Of a DNA stretch of 64,000 nucleotides, positions 56,955 through 64,000 are shown piece after piece. The stretch is from Kryptolebias marmoratus. Its lineage: Eukaryota; Chordata; Actinopteri; Cyprinodontiformes; Rivulidae. The notes below the pieces were generated by a model. It ran no database searches. It worked only from the letters and a program-made list of their open reading frames with translations, and had not been told where the DNA came from. Both the position numbers and the translations under genes were made by a program. Numbering within the stretch: the first letter of the stretch is position 1; each line of letters starts with the position of its first letter. The stretch covers positions 8,395,234-8,459,233 of the forward strand of contig NC_051433.1 of NCBI RefSeq assembly GCF_001649575.2, in the 5' to 3' direction.

Positions 56955-57250
56955 CGTGGAATTGGTTTCGCGAGCTCGGGTCTTTTAAAAAGAAGGTGCT
57001 GTCATCGGCGCGAAGCCACGCACGCAAAAATAAAATAAAATGAATTAATAAAACACAGCCGGAGCTAACGGTCGTTCTCGGACATAATCCTGGCTTGCAA
57101 ACAGCATGGGAGACGGGACCAGAGAGAGCCGTTGGTGATTTAACCGTCGAAATGACACATCGCGACTGTGACGCCGTTCGCCGTTCGGCTCGGGATGAGG
57201 ACGGTGCCTTCACTGACTGCGTGAAACGCCGGAATTTATCACCAACGATT
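56690..57250. promoter_or_regulatory. CpG-rich promoter and first-exon region of shisa4
   Basis: CpGs are dense from about 56,690 to 57,250 (for example the CCGGCGCGGC run near 56,830 and several CG pairs at 57,070-57,200), around the shisa4 first exon at 56,867-56,954. Flanks on both sides return to AT-rich sequence. No TATA box is evident upstream on the minus strand. Confidence 0.5.
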
Positions 57251-57850
57251 TAAAAGCATCTATAAACCCGTGAAGCGGGACGTTCATATAAGGATGTTGT
57301 TTCGGATGAAATATTCTGGCACTAGTTTCAGCTGGAAGCACGAAGACTTCTTCTTCGACTAGTAAAATTGCGCTTATGTTTTACTGATGTCCGAGCTTCA
57401 GTAAACGCATCTTCTTTAAACCCCGCCTTCATGGAGTCCGGATTACAATATATAATTTTAGTTAACTAAAAATAAACAAATACCTCACATTATAATTGTG
57501 ATTTTAAAGTGTCTGGCTTTAGAGACTACTTTTAAGTAGATATGTTGGGATTAAAATATATAAATAAAACAACAAAACCTGTAGCTGTAGCACAAAGTTA
57601 ATTTCTCACTAGCTTTACATCACAAGTCTTCTTGATTAATTGTGACAAAACAAAACATCTCAGTTAAGTTTCAAAAGGTTTATACCAGTTCTTTAATAAA
57701 CCTTCAGTAAACCTATCCACAAAAGATGTTTGAGAGACAGTCTACTTGCAGGAAAATGAACAGTAATTTCCCCTCCAGTTTTAATAGCATTTTTTTTATT
57801 ACTTTCAGATATTAATAAAGACTGCAGAGAAAAATATGGAAATGTCCTTC
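57251..57850. other. Intergenic between ipo9 3' end and shisa4 promoter
   Basis: AT-rich. No gene recognised. Confidence 0.6.
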
Positions 57851-57857
57851 TGGGACT

Positions 57858-57863
57858 TTTATT
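57858..57863 (-). terminator. Candidate poly(A) signal of ipo9
   Basis: TTTATT on the plus strand (AATAAA on the gene strand) lies about 650 bp past the ipo9 stop codon. Another TTTATT is at about 57,793. Either would end the transcript before the shisa4 promoter at about 57,200. Confidence 0.4.
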
Positions 57864-58508
57864 TAGAAACTGTTTCCATCTAAATTGTGATAGGTACAAG
57901 GAAATGACAAGGCTTTGAATCACCATGGCAACAGTGTGAATTCCCAAAGACACCATACCCCGGGATATGACGGCTGGTCTAAGAGCTTTTCCTTTTTTAA
58001 TACCCTGTCAGAAACAGTCGGAGATTTCTGGAATATAAGGCCACCAATGATTCTTCCTCTCAAAAACATATTTGTTTTTTTCCTTCAAACGATGTAAAGT
58101 TTCTTGGAAGCTTTGTCTCGCGTTACATTTCAGTCCGTTTATACAAAAAAAACCATGAAAGTGACTAGCTGAACGGCAACGCAGTCCACCCATGTGTCAC
58201 GATTCCTGTCCCTCTTAGTGAAGAGCTTTCCATCTCTCATCCGAGTTGAAGTTATTCCAAAATACGGAGACCTTTGACCTCCTCCATTTAGAGACCCGAA
58301 TAGTCTCCATCCCTCTTCAAAAACCTCACATCTGCAATGTCCTTCATTCCATTATGGAGAAACAGGGAGGTCAAGGGTAAGTGCATGAGTCTCTTCCCAC
58401 CTCGTTGCCTCTCCTCTGTCCTTTTCTTTGTTTTTAATTCATCGTGAGAGACAGAGTCACAGAGGGACGTTGATGGAAGATGACGTACTGAAGTGACCGC
58501 CAGCGGGG

Positions 58509-64000
<5,492 letters not shown>

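Overview
The window looks like nuclear DNA from a ray-finned fish, probably a percomorph teleost. It is AT-rich, intron-bearing vertebrate sequence with many microsatellites and fish-type dispersed repeats. All five protein genes I can support lie on the minus strand, head to tail. From right to left (5' to 3' of the genes) they are ipo9 (C-terminal half only, cut by the right edge), shisa4, lmod1, timm17a and a Rap1-family small GTPase gene. IPO9, SHISA4, LMOD1 and TIMM17A are also consecutive neighbours on human 1q32.1, so conserved order supports the four names. In human the next gene is RNPEP; here a Rap1 gene takes that place.

Layout: (1) 1-20.3 kb holds no gene I can support. It contains microsatellites, two pairs of diverged dispersed repeats, a possible Tc1-like transposase relic and one ambiguous base (N at 3609). 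(2) 20.35-34.9 kb is the rap1 gene: six coding exons, a probable 5' non-coding exon in a CpG-rich promoter, and a candidate poly(A) signal near 20,351. (3) 36.4-41.5 kb is timm17a, six exons. (4) 42-47.7 kb is lmod1, three coding exons, with a candidate inverted-repeat element downstream and two CArG-type SRF sites upstream. (5) 47.7-57.2 kb is shisa4 and its flanks, five coding exons, with a LINE-like repeat fragment in intron 1. (6) 57.8-64 kb is the 3' half of ipo9, eleven exons encoding the last 554 residues.

The genes do not form one pathway: GTPase signalling, mitochondrial inner-membrane import, smooth-muscle actin nucleation, a Shisa-type membrane adaptor and nuclear import. The shared order reflects an ancient syntenic block, not an operon. 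Exon joins were read by hand; every join below keeps frame and uses GT-AG sites, and protein lengths match the families. I saw no CRISPR array, rRNA, convincing tRNA or microRNA, and no clear evidence of a previously undescribed system. The points most worth a second look are the Rap1 paralogue and its position, the paired CArG boxes of lmod1, the back-to-back perfect hairpins in timm17a intron 1, and the 480-bp inverted-repeat element below lmod1.
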